NCBI GenBank assembly: GCA_046329585.1
Contig: JAXLUI010000001.1
Coordinates: forward strand, 2,976,001-3,040,000
Reading direction: 5' to 3'
Source: DLKC01 sp002478885
Lineage (GTDB): Bacteria > Bacteroidota > Bacteroidia > Chitinophagales > Chitinophagaceae
Length of the DNA: 64,000 nucleotides
The position numbers and the translations under genes are program-made. Below, one piece after another: positions 35,814-45,141 of the stretch (position 1 is the first letter of the stretch; each line of letters starts with the position of its first letter). The notes under the pieces were generated by a model. The model made no database searches and had not been told where the DNA came from. It was given only the letters and a program-made list of their open reading frames with translations.

Positions 35814-36890
35814 TTGGCAAAAAATAGCTTAATTTCCAACACTAAAATTAAAAGATTGCAACGCCGGAATTTTATTAAACAAACTACTATAGCCGTAGCG
35901 GCATTGGCTGTCGCTCCTGGTTTATCCGCACAAGCAGCAGATGGTCTCATTGTCGGTCAGGGTAATAAACGTTATAAAGTCAATACCGATTGGGGTAAGT
36001 TGGATTTTGCACGATACCCTGTTAAAGACTGTCATGAAATGGTCCAGGACAAGCAGGGTAGAATTATTTTGCTTACCAACGAAACGCAAAATAATGTGAT
36101 CATCTACGACAAATCTGGCAAACTTATTACCACATGGGGGCATGAATACCCTGGTGCACACGGACTGACTCTTTTTGACGAAAATGGAACAGAAGTACTT
36201 TTCATCTGCGATAACAACCTGCACAAAGTTTTTAAAACAACACTCGATGGAAAAGTGCTGTTGACATTAAGCTATCCCAAAGAAACGGGCAGGTATGAGA
36301 AAGAAGAAAATTATGTGCCCACAGAAACTGCTATTGCAGCAAACGGCGATATTTATGTTGCAGATGGATATGGAGAAGATTTCATTATCCAATACGACTA
36401 CAAAGGCAATTACATAAGACATTTTGGTGGGCGTGGAGATAAAGACGAAAATCTTTTGAATGCGCACGGAGTTTGTATCGATAACCGCAACCCCGGCAAG
36501 CCTTGCCTTATCGTTACTTCGCGGCAACAGAATGCCTTTAAAAGATATACATTGGATGGTCAATACATCAATACCATTCCATTGCCCGGTGCCTGGGTTT
36601 GCAGGCCTGTAATAAAAGGAGATTACCTATATGCCGCAGTGTTGCAAAGTAATTCCAAACTTTGGCAGCAATCAGGTTTTGTAACCATACTTGACAAAAA
36701 TTACAAAGTCGTGTCCAATCTTGCGGGCAGTGAGCCGGTCTATGACAAAGCTGTCCCTGAAGAAATGTATCAAACCATAAAACTGTTTCAGTATCCGCAT
36801 GATGTATGTATAGATGATGAGGGTAATATGTATGTGGCGCAATGGAATTCAGGTCACGTTTATCCTTATAAACTTCAACCTGTTGTTTGA
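35814..36890 (+). CDS. Tat-exported NHL-type beta-propeller protein
   Basis: 358 residues. No ATG precedes the conserved region, so the best starts are TTG at 35814 or a TTG 14 codons later. The N-terminus contains RRNFIKQTTIAVAALAVAPGLSAQA, a twin-arginine signal. The mature part has repeated propeller blades (DLDARYPVKDCHEM-like start; FIIQYDYKGNYIRHFGGRG; NAHGVCIDNR; PHDVCIDDEGNMYVAQWNSGHVYPYKL) of the NHL/6-bladed type. It is probably a periplasmic or surface propeller, with no evident catalytic residue. The next gene overlaps its stop codon by one base (TGATG), so the two are translationally coupled. Confidence 0.85.
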   Translation: MAKNSLISNTKIKRLQRRNFIKQTTIAVAALAVAPGLSAQAADGLIVGQGNKRYKVNTDWGKLDFARYPVKDCHEMVQDKQGRIILLTNETQNNVIIYDKSGKLITTWGHEYPGAHGLTLFDENGTEVLFICDNNLHKVFKTTLDGKVLLTLSYPKETGRYEKEENYVPTETAIAANGDIYVADGYGEDFIIQYDYKGNYIRHFGGRGDKDENLLNAHGVCIDNRNPGKPCLIVTSRQQNAFKRYTLDGQYINTIPLPGAWVCRPVIKGDYLYAAVLQSNSKLWQQSGFVTILDKNYKVVSNLAGSEPVYDKAVPEEMYQTIKLFQYPHDVCIDDEGNMYVAQWNSGHVYPYKLQPVV

Positions 36891-37675
36891 TGAAACATGC
36901 ATTTTTTATCGGCGTCTTATTATTGATAATTTTTCGGGGCAATGGTCAGAAGCAATACCAGCTTGCTGAACCCCTCTTGCAATACCGGTCTGCTTTTTTT
37001 AAAGACACGGCAATGCTTCAGATGCATTTCAGGCAAGCATCAACTGCAATTCATTATACAATAAATGGTAGCGATCCAAAAGAGACTGATGCTGTTTATA
37101 AAATGCCTTTGGTATTAAAAGATAAAATCAGCATAGTAAAAGCAAGGGCTTTTGGTAATGACTTTTTGCCATCGGAAATAGCTACCCTTACTTTTATTAA
37201 AACAGGTTTGCCTTTCAGCGCAGCAGAGATTACAAAGCCCGATGAAAAATACAAAGCCAATGGAGCGGCGACGCTTACAGATAACATTGGAGGTATTCCT
37301 GGTCACGGCAACGGTACATGGCTGGGCTACCAGGACGACTCAGTTACCATCACCCTCAATGCTGACAAGCCACTTAAGGTTAGTGAAGTATTACTTGATT
37401 TTCTCCGGGATGAAGGCACATGGATATTTTTGCCCGAAAGTATAAGTGTGTTTGCGGAAAACGGGGGCAAGCTGCAGCAAGTTGCAACTGATGTTCTTTC
37501 CGACAAGGAACCAGCCGATGGCAGTCATTGCCTTTACCGGGAATTGAAGCTTGATAAACCGGTTAAAACAGCAAAGCTTTTGATAAAGATTAATACAGTA
37601 AAACACATTCCTGGCTGGCACCCTGGTAAAGGAAACCATGCCTGGATGTTTATTGATGAAATAAAAGTCTATTAA
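36890..37675 (+). CDS. Secreted chitobiase-C-like / galactose-binding-like protein
   Basis: 261 residues from the ATG at 36890 with a signal peptide (MKHAFFIGVLLLIIFRGNGQ). Residues of about 40-105 (QASTAIHYTINGSDPKETDAVYKMPLVLKDK) match the chitobiase/beta-hexosaminidase C-terminal (FN3-associated) domain. The remainder (NGTWLGYQDDSVTITLNADKP...WHPGKGNHAWMFIDEIKVY) looks like a beta-sandwich of the galactose-binding type. The same two modules end the next protein (its last strand reads WHPGKGDKGWFFVDEIFVN). It probably binds carbohydrate or protein outside the cytoplasm. Four bases separate it from the next gene. Confidence 0.82.
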   Translation: MKHAFFIGVLLLIIFRGNGQKQYQLAEPLLQYRSAFFKDTAMLQMHFRQASTAIHYTINGSDPKETDAVYKMPLVLKDKISIVKARAFGNDFLPSEIATLTFIKTGLPFSAAEITKPDEKYKANGAATLTDNIGGIPGHGNGTWLGYQDDSVTITLNADKPLKVSEVLLDFLRDEGTWIFLPESISVFAENGGKLQQVATDVLSDKEPADGSHCLYRELKLDKPVKTAKLLIKINTVKHIPGWHPGKGNHAWMFIDEIKVY

Positions 37676-37679
37676 ACTG

Positions 37680-39818
37680 ATGGAAAGAATAAGAAGCATA
37701 CTCTATAACATTACTTTCTTTTTTATTTGCCTCCTGGTTTTTCTAACAGTGTTTTATGGTTGGATCAGTGTCCCATCCTGGGTTAAGGTATTCGGCCGTA
37801 TGCACCCGATGATGCTTCACTTCCCGATCGTATTAATCATATTTTATATCGTTTGGGCTTTATGGATAACGCCCAGGTATCCTGCCGGCAAAGAGGTAGG
37901 TAAAGTACTCTTGCTAACTGCGACGCTCACAGCCGCTATTACCGCCATAATGGGTATTATTCTTTCAAAGGAAGATGGCTATGATGCCGATGCCCTGGCT
38001 TTGCATAAATGGAGTGGCATTGCCGTGGCTATACTCAGTTTTACATGGTATATTTTAGACAACAGGCTTGCGCAACATAAAATCTTACTTGTCGCAACAG
38101 CTTCTGTTGTTTTTGTTTTGCTCGTGGTAGCGGGTGACCTGGGAGCCGGTATCACACATGGCCAGGATTATTTGCTTGCGCCTGTGCTTCCACAAAAGCA
38201 ACCACACGATGTTAGCATCGAAGAAGCCATGGTTTATAGAGACATGGTGCAACCTATATTAGAAGCAAAATGCGTAGGTTGTCACAACAACAAAAAAGCG
38301 AAGGGTGAACTTATCATGGAAACATCCGCCCAGCTTTTAAAAGGTGGTAAAGATGGCGTTATTTGGGACACGGCTCACCCCGATTTGAGCCTGGTTTTGC
38401 AGCGCATTCATTTGCCGGAGGAGGAAGAAAAACATATGCCTCCTCAGGGCAAGCCACAACTCACCGAAGAGGAAATCAACATACTCTATTTCTTCATAAA
38501 AGACGGCGCCAGTTTCACTAAGAAAGTTACCGACCTGCCCACCGCCGATACGTTGAGAATTTTGGCAAATAAAATATTCAGGAAACCTTCGGAAGAGCAG
38601 TACGATTTTGCAGCAGCAGATGAAAAACAGGTGCAGCAATTGAATAACAATAACCGGGTGTTAAGATCGCTTGCATTGAATTCACCTGCACTTACGGCAA
38701 CTTTTTATAACAGCGAAAACTATAGCGGAGAGTCGTTGAAAGAATTGTCAAAAGTAAAAGAGCAGCTGGTGTCACTCAATATGGCTCATATGCCCGTTAG
38801 CGATGAAGACGTAAACACGATTGCAACCTTTACCAACCTGCGCAATCTCAACCTTAACTTTACCGCTGTTACAGGAAAAAGTATCGCCCAGCTTAAAAAA
38901 CTTACACACTTAAAAGAACTGTCACTTTCGGGCACCGCGGTTACCATAAACGACCTGGAACAGGTTGCTTCCATTGCTTCGCTTAAAAAAGTATTTGCCT
39001 GGAATACCAGCATTACAGACAAAGAAGCAGCAGCAATAGTAAAGCCAGGGGTATCAAAATTTGTGGAAACTGGCTTTAACAGCGACACCATGATTATGAA
39101 ATTGAGTATGCCTGTGTTGCAAAATGAAGAATCTGTTATTACCGGGGCGCTTCCATTAAAACTGAAGCATTATATCAATGGCGTAGATATCCGGTATACG
39201 TTAGATGGTACAGAACCCGACAGCACCAGGTCGCCGGTATATGACAAAAACGTTACGCTCGACAAGGCTGTAACTGTTAAAGCGAAAGCATTTAAAAAAG
39301 GATGGATCAGCAGTGATATACTCACCGCAGAATTTTATAAGTCAACGTATACGCCTGATTCTGCAATACTGCTCTCAGCGCCGGATGTATCGTATAAGGG
39401 AGACGGCGGCAAAACAGTTATTGACCGGGTTAAAAGTGAGCAGGACTTTCGTAACGGTAAGTGGCTGGGCTATCATGGAACAAAAGCCGAAATATTACTC
39501 CTGTTCAACAGCCCGGTTAAAACAGCAGGCATTTCTATCAGTTCGCTGGTCGATATCGGCGGTTATATCATGCCTCCTCAATTTGTGGAAGTTTGGGGTG
39601 GCGATGATGCGAGCCACTTGAAACTGCTATCAAGACAGGTACCCAAACAACCGGATAGCATTGGTACTGCGCATATGCCGGCCTATATACTTTCTTATCC
39701 CCCAACCCAGGTGCGTTATTTAAAGGTGACCGCCCAGGCAGTTGCAAAATTGCCTGTATGGCATCCGGGTAAAGGTGACAAAGGCTGGTTCTTTGTCGAC
39801 GAGATTTTTGTGAATTAG
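37680..39818 (+). CDS. Membrane c-type cytochrome / LRR / chitobiase-C fusion
   Basis: 712 residues. The N-terminus has about four membrane helices of the DUF2231 type (LHFPIVLIIFYIVWALW). A single haem site follows at C198-V-G-C201-H202, in the planctomycete-cytochrome style with a downstream methionine-rich HMPPQGKPQ. Residues of about 340-460 are leucine-rich repeats (LRNLNLNFTAVTGKSIAQLKKLTHLKELSLSG). Then come a chitobiase-C domain (GVDIRYTLDGTEPDSTRSPVY) and a C-terminal beta-sandwich shared with the previous gene. Such fusions occur in Bacteroidota and Planctomycetes and are thought to deliver electrons to, or receive them from, secreted oxidoreductases (family knowledge). Here it may serve the sulfatase/propeller locus. 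Confidence 0.88.
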   Translation: MERIRSILYNITFFFICLLVFLTVFYGWISVPSWVKVFGRMHPMMLHFPIVLIIFYIVWALWITPRYPAGKEVGKVLLLTATLTAAITAIMGIILSKEDGYDADALALHKWSGIAVAILSFTWYILDNRLAQHKILLVATASVVFVLLVVAGDLGAGITHGQDYLLAPVLPQKQPHDVSIEEAMVYRDMVQPILEAKCVGCHNNKKAKGELIMETSAQLLKGGKDGVIWDTAHPDLSLVLQRIHLPEEEEKHMPPQGKPQLTEEEINILYFFIKDGASFTKKVTDLPTADTLRILANKIFRKPSEEQYDFAAADEKQVQQLNNNNRVLRSLALNSPALTATFYNSENYSGESLKELSKVKEQLVSLNMAHMPVSDEDVNTIATFTNLRNLNLNFTAVTGKSIAQLKKLTHLKELSLSGTAVTINDLEQVASIASLKKVFAWNTSITDKEAAAIVKPGVSKFVETGFNSDTMIMKLSMPVLQNEESVITGALPLKLKHYINGVDIRYTLDGTEPDSTRSPVYDKNVTLDKAVTVKAKAFKKGWISSDILTAEFYKSTYTPDSAILLSAPDVSYKGDGGKTVIDRVKSEQDFRNGKWLGYHGTKAEILLLFNSPVKTAGISISSLVDIGGYIMPPQFVEVWGGDDASHLKLLSRQVPKQPDSIGTAHMPAYILSYPPTQVRYLKVTAQAVAKLPVWHPGKGDKGWFFVDEIFVN

Positions 39819-39854
39819 AAGTAAAAAATCTTCCTGCTGCATATTGAACGGAAC

Positions 39855-39875
39855 GCACAGGGGTGCGACGCAACC
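39855..39875 (+). repeat. Intergenic repeat, right arm, copy 14
   Basis: CGCACAGGGGTGCGACGCAACC in the 170-bp gap before the FAH-family gene. No clear left arm. Confidence 0.6.
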
Positions 39876-39989
39876 GGCGCTGATTGTAATACATAAGCTG
39901 GTAACCCAACCATCGCAACACATGTGATAACAGATCGGTGTTGGTTGAAAAAATCGCCTATTTTTACCCGCCTTTAAACGCAAAGTTTT

Positions 39990-41000
39990 ATGAAATTAGT
40001 TTCTTACCTGAATGATGGACACGACCAGCTTGCATTTTTAGTCAATGATTTGTTGTTTGACACCGACATGATGCATCCTGAATTGCCATCGTCGATGAAT
40101 ATGTTTTTGAATTATTGGGAAGAGAATTATGCTATTGCCATGCAGGTAAATGCAGCGATTGAAAGTGGCCGGATTGCAAGAACAAATGGGCGGTCGCTCG
40201 AAGAGGTGCAACTGCTTTCTCCCGTACCTTTTCCCACAAGCTGCCGCGATGGATACGCCTTTCGCCAGCACGTGGAAGCAGCGCGACGTGGCCGTAAAGT
40301 GCCAATGATTCCTGAGTTTGATCAATTCCCAATCTTTTATTTTACCAATCATCACAGCATACAGGGCCCTGGCGATATCGTTTGCATGCCCGACCATTTC
40401 GAAAAACTCGATTTTGAATTGGAAGTGGCAATCGTTATCGGTAAGCAGGGAAGAAACATCAAGGCCGCGGAGGCCGATGAATATATTGCGGGTATCATGA
40501 TCATGAACGATATGAGTGCACGCAAATTGCAGGGCGAAGAGATGATGCTTAACCTGGGGCCTGCAAAAGGTAAAGATTTTGCGACTGCCGTGGGACCTTG
40601 CATGGTTACAATGGACGAACTCGCTGCCATGGAAATACCTGCAAAAGAAAACCATACAGGTAAAGCCTGGAATCTTACGATGAGGTGTTTTGTGAACGGG
40701 ATAAAAGTGAGTGAAGGAAATGTGGGTGATATGGATTGGACATTTGCTGAAATCATCGAACGCTGTTCCTACGGCGTAACATTATATGCCGGCGACATCA
40801 TTGGCAGCGGCACTGTTGGCACCGGTTGTTTCCTGGAACTCAATGGCACTGGTAAGCTCAATGATCCGAACTACGAAGAGCAATGGCTGAAAGAGGGTGA
40901 TGTTGTAGAGATGGAAGTAGACGGCATTGGCAAACTAAGCAACACGATTGTAAAAGAGGAAAGTGATTTTTCTATTCTGGCTTTAAAAAAATTAGGTTGA
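39990..41000 (+). CDS. Fumarylacetoacetate hydrolase family protein
   Basis: 336 residues. The C-terminal FAH catalytic domain shows the metal-binding acidic pattern in DFELEVAIVIGKQGRN and IAGIMIMNDMSARKLQ, and GDIIGSGTVGTGC. The N-terminal part is a family-specific extension (CRDGYAFRQHVEAARRGRKV). The reaction class is cleavage of a carbon-carbon bond in a 3,5-diketo acid; the assignment to fumarylacetoacetase rather than a paralogue is uncertain because no homogentisate dioxygenase is in the window. The flavin reductase that follows is often found near tyrosine-catabolism genes in Bacteroidota. Confidence 0.88.
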   Translation: MKLVSYLNDGHDQLAFLVNDLLFDTDMMHPELPSSMNMFLNYWEENYAIAMQVNAAIESGRIARTNGRSLEEVQLLSPVPFPTSCRDGYAFRQHVEAARRGRKVPMIPEFDQFPIFYFTNHHSIQGPGDIVCMPDHFEKLDFELEVAIVIGKQGRNIKAAEADEYIAGIMIMNDMSARKLQGEEMMLNLGPAKGKDFATAVGPCMVTMDELAAMEIPAKENHTGKAWNLTMRCFVNGIKVSEGNVGDMDWTFAEIIERCSYGVTLYAGDIIGSGTVGTGCFLELNGTGKLNDPNYEEQWLKEGDVVEMEVDGIGKLSNTIVKEESDFSILALKKLG

Positions 41001-41104
41001 TTTTTTAGGAGCAGGCAATTAAATCATTACCCACCGCCTGTTGTGCTATAGTGCCGGCTATCCGGCATCACTCACTTAGGCGTTTCGAACATTATTGAAC
41101 GTAA

Positions 41105-41995
41105 ATGCTAACAATAGAATTAAAAGATCTGAAACCTGCACAAAAGCAAAACTGGCTGCAACACGCAATCGCGCCAAGGCCTATTGCTTTCGCAAGCACC
41201 GTTGATGCAAAAGGTAATGTGAACCTTAGTCCATTCAGTTTTTTCAATATGTTCTCTTCACATCCACCGGTGCTGATCTTTTCGCCTGCAAGAAGAGTGA
41301 GAGATAATACTACCAAACATACCCTGCAAAATATTCTTGAGATTCCGGAAGTAGTCGTCAACATCTGTGACTACGATATGCTGCAACAGGTGAGCCTGTC
41401 AAGTTGCGAATTTTCAAAAGGTACTGATGAGTTTTTGAAAGCAGGCTTTAACAAGGAAGCCGCATTGCATATAAAACCACCCATGGTTAAGGAAGCAAAG
41501 GTGAAACTGGAATGCAAAGTACTCGAGGTTAAAAGTCTTGGCAAGGAAGGAGGTGCCGGGCAGTTGGTGATTGCGGAGATCATCTGCATGCATGTAGCCG
41601 AAAGCATTCTTACAGAAGATGGAAGCATGATTGACCAGCGTAAGCTACACCATATTGCAAGAATGGGCGGCGACTGGTACAGCGTAATAAATGAATCAGG
41701 TTTGTTAAGGGTACCAAAACCAAACCTGCAGTTGGGTATTGGTGTTGATGCGCTGCCGGAGAGTATAAGAAGAAGCAACATACTCACGGGCAACAACCTT
41801 GGTATGCTTGGCAATGTGCATGAAGAACCCGTTGTTGATGCAACATTCGAAGATGACCGGTTAAAAAATATTATTCAATATTATTCCATAAGCCCCGACG
41901 AAATGGAAGCGGAACTGCACATCTATGCGAAGGAATTGCTGGACGCTGGTAAATTATACGAGGCATGGCAGGTATTGCTGGCTTCCGATATTTAA
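41105..41995 (+). CDS. Flavin reductase family protein (FMN-binding)
   Basis: 296 residues. The FMN-binding split-barrel motif is near the N-terminus (QHAIAPRPIAFASTVDAKGNVNLSPFSFFNMFSSHPP), followed by the long C-terminal extension typical of this Bacteroidota subgroup. It probably reduces FMN or a quinone-like substrate with NAD(P)H. It is co-directional with the FAH-family gene, 104 bp downstream, so they may share a pathway. A degenerate left arm of the intergenic repeat (CATCACTCACTTAG) lies at about 41066 between them. Confidence 0.87.
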   Translation: MLTIELKDLKPAQKQNWLQHAIAPRPIAFASTVDAKGNVNLSPFSFFNMFSSHPPVLIFSPARRVRDNTTKHTLQNILEIPEVVVNICDYDMLQQVSLSSCEFSKGTDEFLKAGFNKEAALHIKPPMVKEAKVKLECKVLEVKSLGKEGGAGQLVIAEIICMHVAESILTEDGSMIDQRKLHHIARMGGDWYSVINESGLLRVPKPNLQLGIGVDALPESIRRSNILTGNNLGMLGNVHEEPVVDATFEDDRLKNIIQYYSISPDEMEAELHIYAKELLDAGKLYEAWQVLLASDI

Positions 41996-42014
41996 GTGTC
42001 GCTAATGGTTATGC

Positions 42015-42034
42015 AGTACAGGAGTGCGACGCAA
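42015..42034 (+). repeat. Intergenic repeat, right arm, copy 15
   Basis: CAGTACAGGAGTGCGACGCAAG in the convergent gap between the flavin reductase and the sugar isomerase-like gene. The AAGCCGGGC end box belongs to the adjacent hairpin. Confidence 0.65.
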
Positions 42035-42056
42035 GGGACGTTGCATAAACAAACAA

Positions 42057-42074
42057 AGCCGGGCTAACCCGGCT
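42057..42074. terminator. Hairpin between convergent genes
   Basis: AGCCGGG-CTAA-CCCGGCT is a perfect 7-bp stem with a tetraloop. There is no strong T run, so termination is plausible but weak; it coincides with the end box of repeat copy 15. Confidence 0.4.
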
Positions 42075-42106
42075 CTGTGATAACTTAACTTGTAAGTAAA
42101 TAAAAA

Positions 42107-42934
42107 TCATTTCAGCGATCTGAGGTAACCAAGGCTTTGCGGTATTTGTTCAACAGGGTGACTCGATTCGTCTTCGATAAAACAATATTGTATTCGTTGC
42201 TTTTTCGCCTCTTTCATAACGGCGGCAATACCTACATCGCCTGTTCCAAGCACCACATTTGATTCCTCATCTGCACGGCCATCGAGACTGTTGGGCGTAC
42301 CGGGTTTCCTGTCTTTTAAATGCAGCAGCTTAAACCTGCCGGAATACTTTTTCATTAAAGCCACGGGATCCTGGCCTGGTTGCTTCATCCAGAAAACATC
42401 CATTTCAAAACTTACATATTTGGGATCGAGGTTTTGCATAAGATAGTCAAAGAGCGTTCCGTTTTCGTATGGCAGGAATTCATAGCCGTGTGCATGATAA
42501 CAGAAGGTAAGCCCGTTCTCAGTAAACAGTTTTCCCGCTTTATTAAAAACAGCGACTGCATTCTTGGCGTCATCAATTGTAAAGCCTTTTGAATCGTGTG
42601 GTATCCACGCGCACATGATATATTTTGCCCCGAAGAACTTTGCATTATCGATAATCGGCTGCGGGTTTTCTGAAAGCTGTTTAAAATCGGCACCAACGCT
42701 TATGGTTTTTATCCCGTTATCGTCAAGTAGTTTTTTGAAAGCTTCCGGCGTCATACCATAACTGTCGCCACCTTCCACTTCGGTGATCCCCATTTTTTTG
42801 ATGGTTTCAACAGTGCCTTTTACGTCGGTTTTAAATTGATTGCGGAACGAATATAGCTGTACGCCGATATGCTGTGCACCGGCGGTCATGCAGCCGATAA
42901 AACTCAGAAAAGAAATAAGTGCAAATTTTTTCAT
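42107..42934 (-). CDS. Secreted xylose-isomerase-like TIM-barrel protein
   Basis: 275 residues on the minus strand with a signal peptide (MKKFALISFLSFIGCMTAGAQ). The mature protein begins HIGVQLYSFRNQF and continues as an AP endonuclease 2/xylose isomerase-like barrel. Metal-ligand candidates include the Glu of EVEGGDSYG, FCYHAHGYEF, FEMDVFWM, LLHLKDRKPG and FIEDESSHP. This group of exported sugar phosphate isomerase/epimerase-like proteins is abundant in Bacteroidota; true substrates are mostly unknown. It lies 21 bp downstream of the dipeptidase gene, so the two are likely one transcript. Confidence 0.87.
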   Translation of the reverse strand: MKKFALISFLSFIGCMTAGAQHIGVQLYSFRNQFKTDVKGTVETIKKMGITEVEGGDSYGMTPEAFKKLLDDNGIKTISVGADFKQLSENPQPIIDNAKFFGAKYIMCAWIPHDSKGFTIDDAKNAVAVFNKAGKLFTENGLTFCYHAHGYEFLPYENGTLFDYLMQNLDPKYVSFEMDVFWMKQPGQDPVALMKKYSGRFKLLHLKDRKPGTPNSLDGRADEESNVVLGTGDVGIAAVMKEAKKQRIQYCFIEDESSHPVEQIPQSLGYLRSLK

Positions 42935-42955
42935 GTAGCAAATGTTTATAATGAA

Positions 42956-44125
42956 CTAATTCATGTTGGCCTTAAAAACACGGATAAAATTTCCGCCGAG
43001 AATTTTGTTTATATCTTTTTTGCTGTAGCCACGTGCCAGCAATTCTTTTGTGATCAATGGATAGGTTGTAACATCATCCAGCTGCTTTGGTGCAGAGTTA
43101 ATACCGTCGAAATCGGAACCAAGCCCAACGTGATCAACACCAATGAGGTTTACAATATGATCAAGATGGTCCAGCAAAAGGCTCAATGGCGGGCGCATGT
43201 TTTCTACTTCGTCGTGGTATTTGGCAAAAAGATTATTGTCGGCAAAGAATTCACTCATGCCCGATTTAAGCAAAGAATCTTTTTCAGCTTTGTGCGTAAC
43301 ATAAAAAGCTGTTTCTCTTTTTTTGAAGTTGCTGTCTACAAAGCCGGAAAAGAAATTCAACTGGATAACACCACCGTTTTTCCCAACAGCTTTTATCTGG
43401 TCGTCTTTCAGGTTACGGAATACCGGGCACAGGCTATAGCTGCAGCTATGGGAAGCGATCACCGGTTTGGTCGTAGTATTGATTGCATCCCAGAAAGTTT
43501 GTTCGCCAACATGAGAAATGTCAACAAGCATTCCCAGCCTGTTCATCTCTCGGACAACGTCTTTTCCAAAGCCATTCAATCCTTTTGGCTGGCTATGCGT
43601 GGTATCTGTAGTTTCATACATGGCCGACGTTGCCCATGGAGTCGAATTATTCCAGGTAAGCGTCATGTACCTTACACCCCTGTTGAATAGGGAGTCTAAT
43701 TTTGCAAGGCTGTTCTCCATCATGTGGCCACCTTCCATCCCCATCATGCAGCCAAGCTTTTTTTCTTTTACTGCTTTTTCAAGATCAGCCGGTGTTTTTA
43801 CGATCATCATCAAAGATGGGTTACGGCTAACCCATGCGTTCAAACTGTCTATTTCACGGTTGGCAAATGCATAGGGGTTTTGTTTGTCGCCATCACACCA
43901 CACAGAAAAAACCTGCACGTCAACACCACCTTCTTTCATACGCTTCAGGTCACTATGTGTTTTGCCTTTCAGGTCCTGGTCAAAACTGTAGCCATTTTCA
44001 ATAGCCGTTGTAAGAATGTCGTTATGAGTGTCAACAAGAATAGCCTGTGCGTGAATTTTTTTATAATCCTGGCAATTGGCAGAAAGCAGCAGCGATAATA
44101 AACCAATGGTAAAAGTGAAACGCAT
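42956..44125 (-). CDS. Secreted membrane dipeptidase (peptidase M19 family)
   Basis: 389 residues with a signal peptide (MRFTFTIGLLSLLLSANCQ). The M19 metal site is visible: HND in ILVDTHNDIL, the bridging region MMGMEGGHMMENS, VDISHVGEQTFWD, IASHSCSYSL, and GVDHVGLGSDFDGI near the C-terminus. Renal dipeptidase homologues cleave dipeptides, often with a D-residue at the second position, which would fit the D-amino-acid genes at 16-21 kb (inference only, as they are 22 kb apart). It is the first gene of a two-gene minus-strand unit with the isomerase-like gene. Confidence 0.92.
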   Translation of the reverse strand: MRFTFTIGLLSLLLSANCQDYKKIHAQAILVDTHNDILTTAIENGYSFDQDLKGKTHSDLKRMKEGGVDVQVFSVWCDGDKQNPYAFANREIDSLNAWVSRNPSLMMIVKTPADLEKAVKEKKLGCMMGMEGGHMMENSLAKLDSLFNRGVRYMTLTWNNSTPWATSAMYETTDTTHSQPKGLNGFGKDVVREMNRLGMLVDISHVGEQTFWDAINTTTKPVIASHSCSYSLCPVFRNLKDDQIKAVGKNGGVIQLNFFSGFVDSNFKKRETAFYVTHKAEKDSLLKSGMSEFFADNNLFAKYHDEVENMRPPLSLLLDHLDHIVNLIGVDHVGLGSDFDGINSAPKQLDDVTTYPLITKELLARGYSKKDINKILGGNFIRVFKANMN

Positions 44126-44181
44126 AATGATAAGTTTGTAACCTGAATATAAAGTAATAATATTTTTAGTTGATGGAAATT

Positions 44182-45141
44182 TTAGAGGTCATCATCGGCG
44201 CCCATCACTTTTCTCCATAATTCAGGGATACGTTTGATCCAGACAAGCTCTTTCATTTTTTCCTTTGCATGTACAACAGGTGAGCCAAAATAGGTTTTGC
44301 CACCCTCCAGTGTAGAAGCGATGCCACTCTGTGCATACACTACAGCATTGGAGCCTACAGTCAATGTTTTATTTACACCAACCTGGCCCCACAATACAAC
44401 ACCGTCTTCAATAACCACAGCACCCGCAATGCCCACCTGCGCTGCGAACAGGCAATTTTTGCCAACGCTTGTATCGTGGCCTATATGCACCTGGTTGTCG
44501 ATCTTGGTTCCTTTTCCAATCACAGTGCTGGCGGTAACGCCACGGTCTATTGTGCAACCGGCACCGATCTCAACATCGTCTTCAATAATAACATCGCCGC
44601 AACTTTTCATTCTCCTGTACCAGGCATCACGGTTTTTTTTAGTGTTGTAATAAAATGCGTCACTTCCTATCACAGTGCCGGCCTGGATTACTACATTGTT
44701 ACCGATTACGCTGTAATCCATAATAGATACGTTCGGGTGAATGATGCAATTGTTTCCGATTTTTACATCCTTGCCGATAAACACATTGGGCATAACGATC
44801 GTTCCTTCGCCGATTGCGGCGGTATCGCTCACAGGTTTTGTTGCAGCAGTAAAAGGCCTGAAATGGTCCACGATCGTAAGATAAGCTTCGAAAGGATCGG
44901 CTGTAACAAGCAACGTCTTGCCATCGGGAACAATAACTTCTGTAGTATTGATAATAATGTGCGTTGCGGAACTGTTGAGACAGGCATCATAATATTTTGG
45001 ATGATCTACAAAACAGAGATCACCTTGTTCCACTTTGTGAATTTCGTTAATGCCCAGTGCTTCTTTTTCTCCATCACCGGTAACTTTTGCATTGATTAAC
45101 GCTGCCACCCAATTTACTGATACAGGTTGCGGGAACTTCAT
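44182..45141 (-). CDS. lpxD: LpxD-like UDP-3-O-acylglucosamine N-acyltransferase
   Basis: 319 residues on the minus strand. An N-terminal uridine-binding-like domain (GINEIHKVEQGDLCFVDHPKYY) is followed by a left-handed beta-helix of hexapeptide repeats (IGNNCIIHPNVSIMDYSVIGNNVVIQAGTVIG). The catalytic His is predicted in VHIGHDTSVGKNC. It adds the second acyl chain in lipid A synthesis. At 319 residues it is slightly shorter than typical LpxD (about 340), so it could also be a second LpxD-type paralogue that Bacteroidota often carry. The gene stands alone; upstream is a 730-bp gap. Confidence 0.82.
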   Translation of the reverse strand: MKFPQPVSVNWVAALINAKVTGDGEKEALGINEIHKVEQGDLCFVDHPKYYDACLNSSATHIIINTTEVIVPDGKTLLVTADPFEAYLTIVDHFRPFTAATKPVSDTAAIGEGTIVMPNVFIGKDVKIGNNCIIHPNVSIMDYSVIGNNVVIQAGTVIGSDAFYYNTKKNRDAWYRRMKSCGDVIIEDDVEIGAGCTIDRGVTASTVIGKGTKIDNQVHIGHDTSVGKNCLFAAQVGIAGAVVIEDGVVLWGQVGVNKTLTVGSNAVVYAQSGIASTLEGGKTYFGSPVVHAKEKMKELVWIKRIPELWRKVMGADDDL

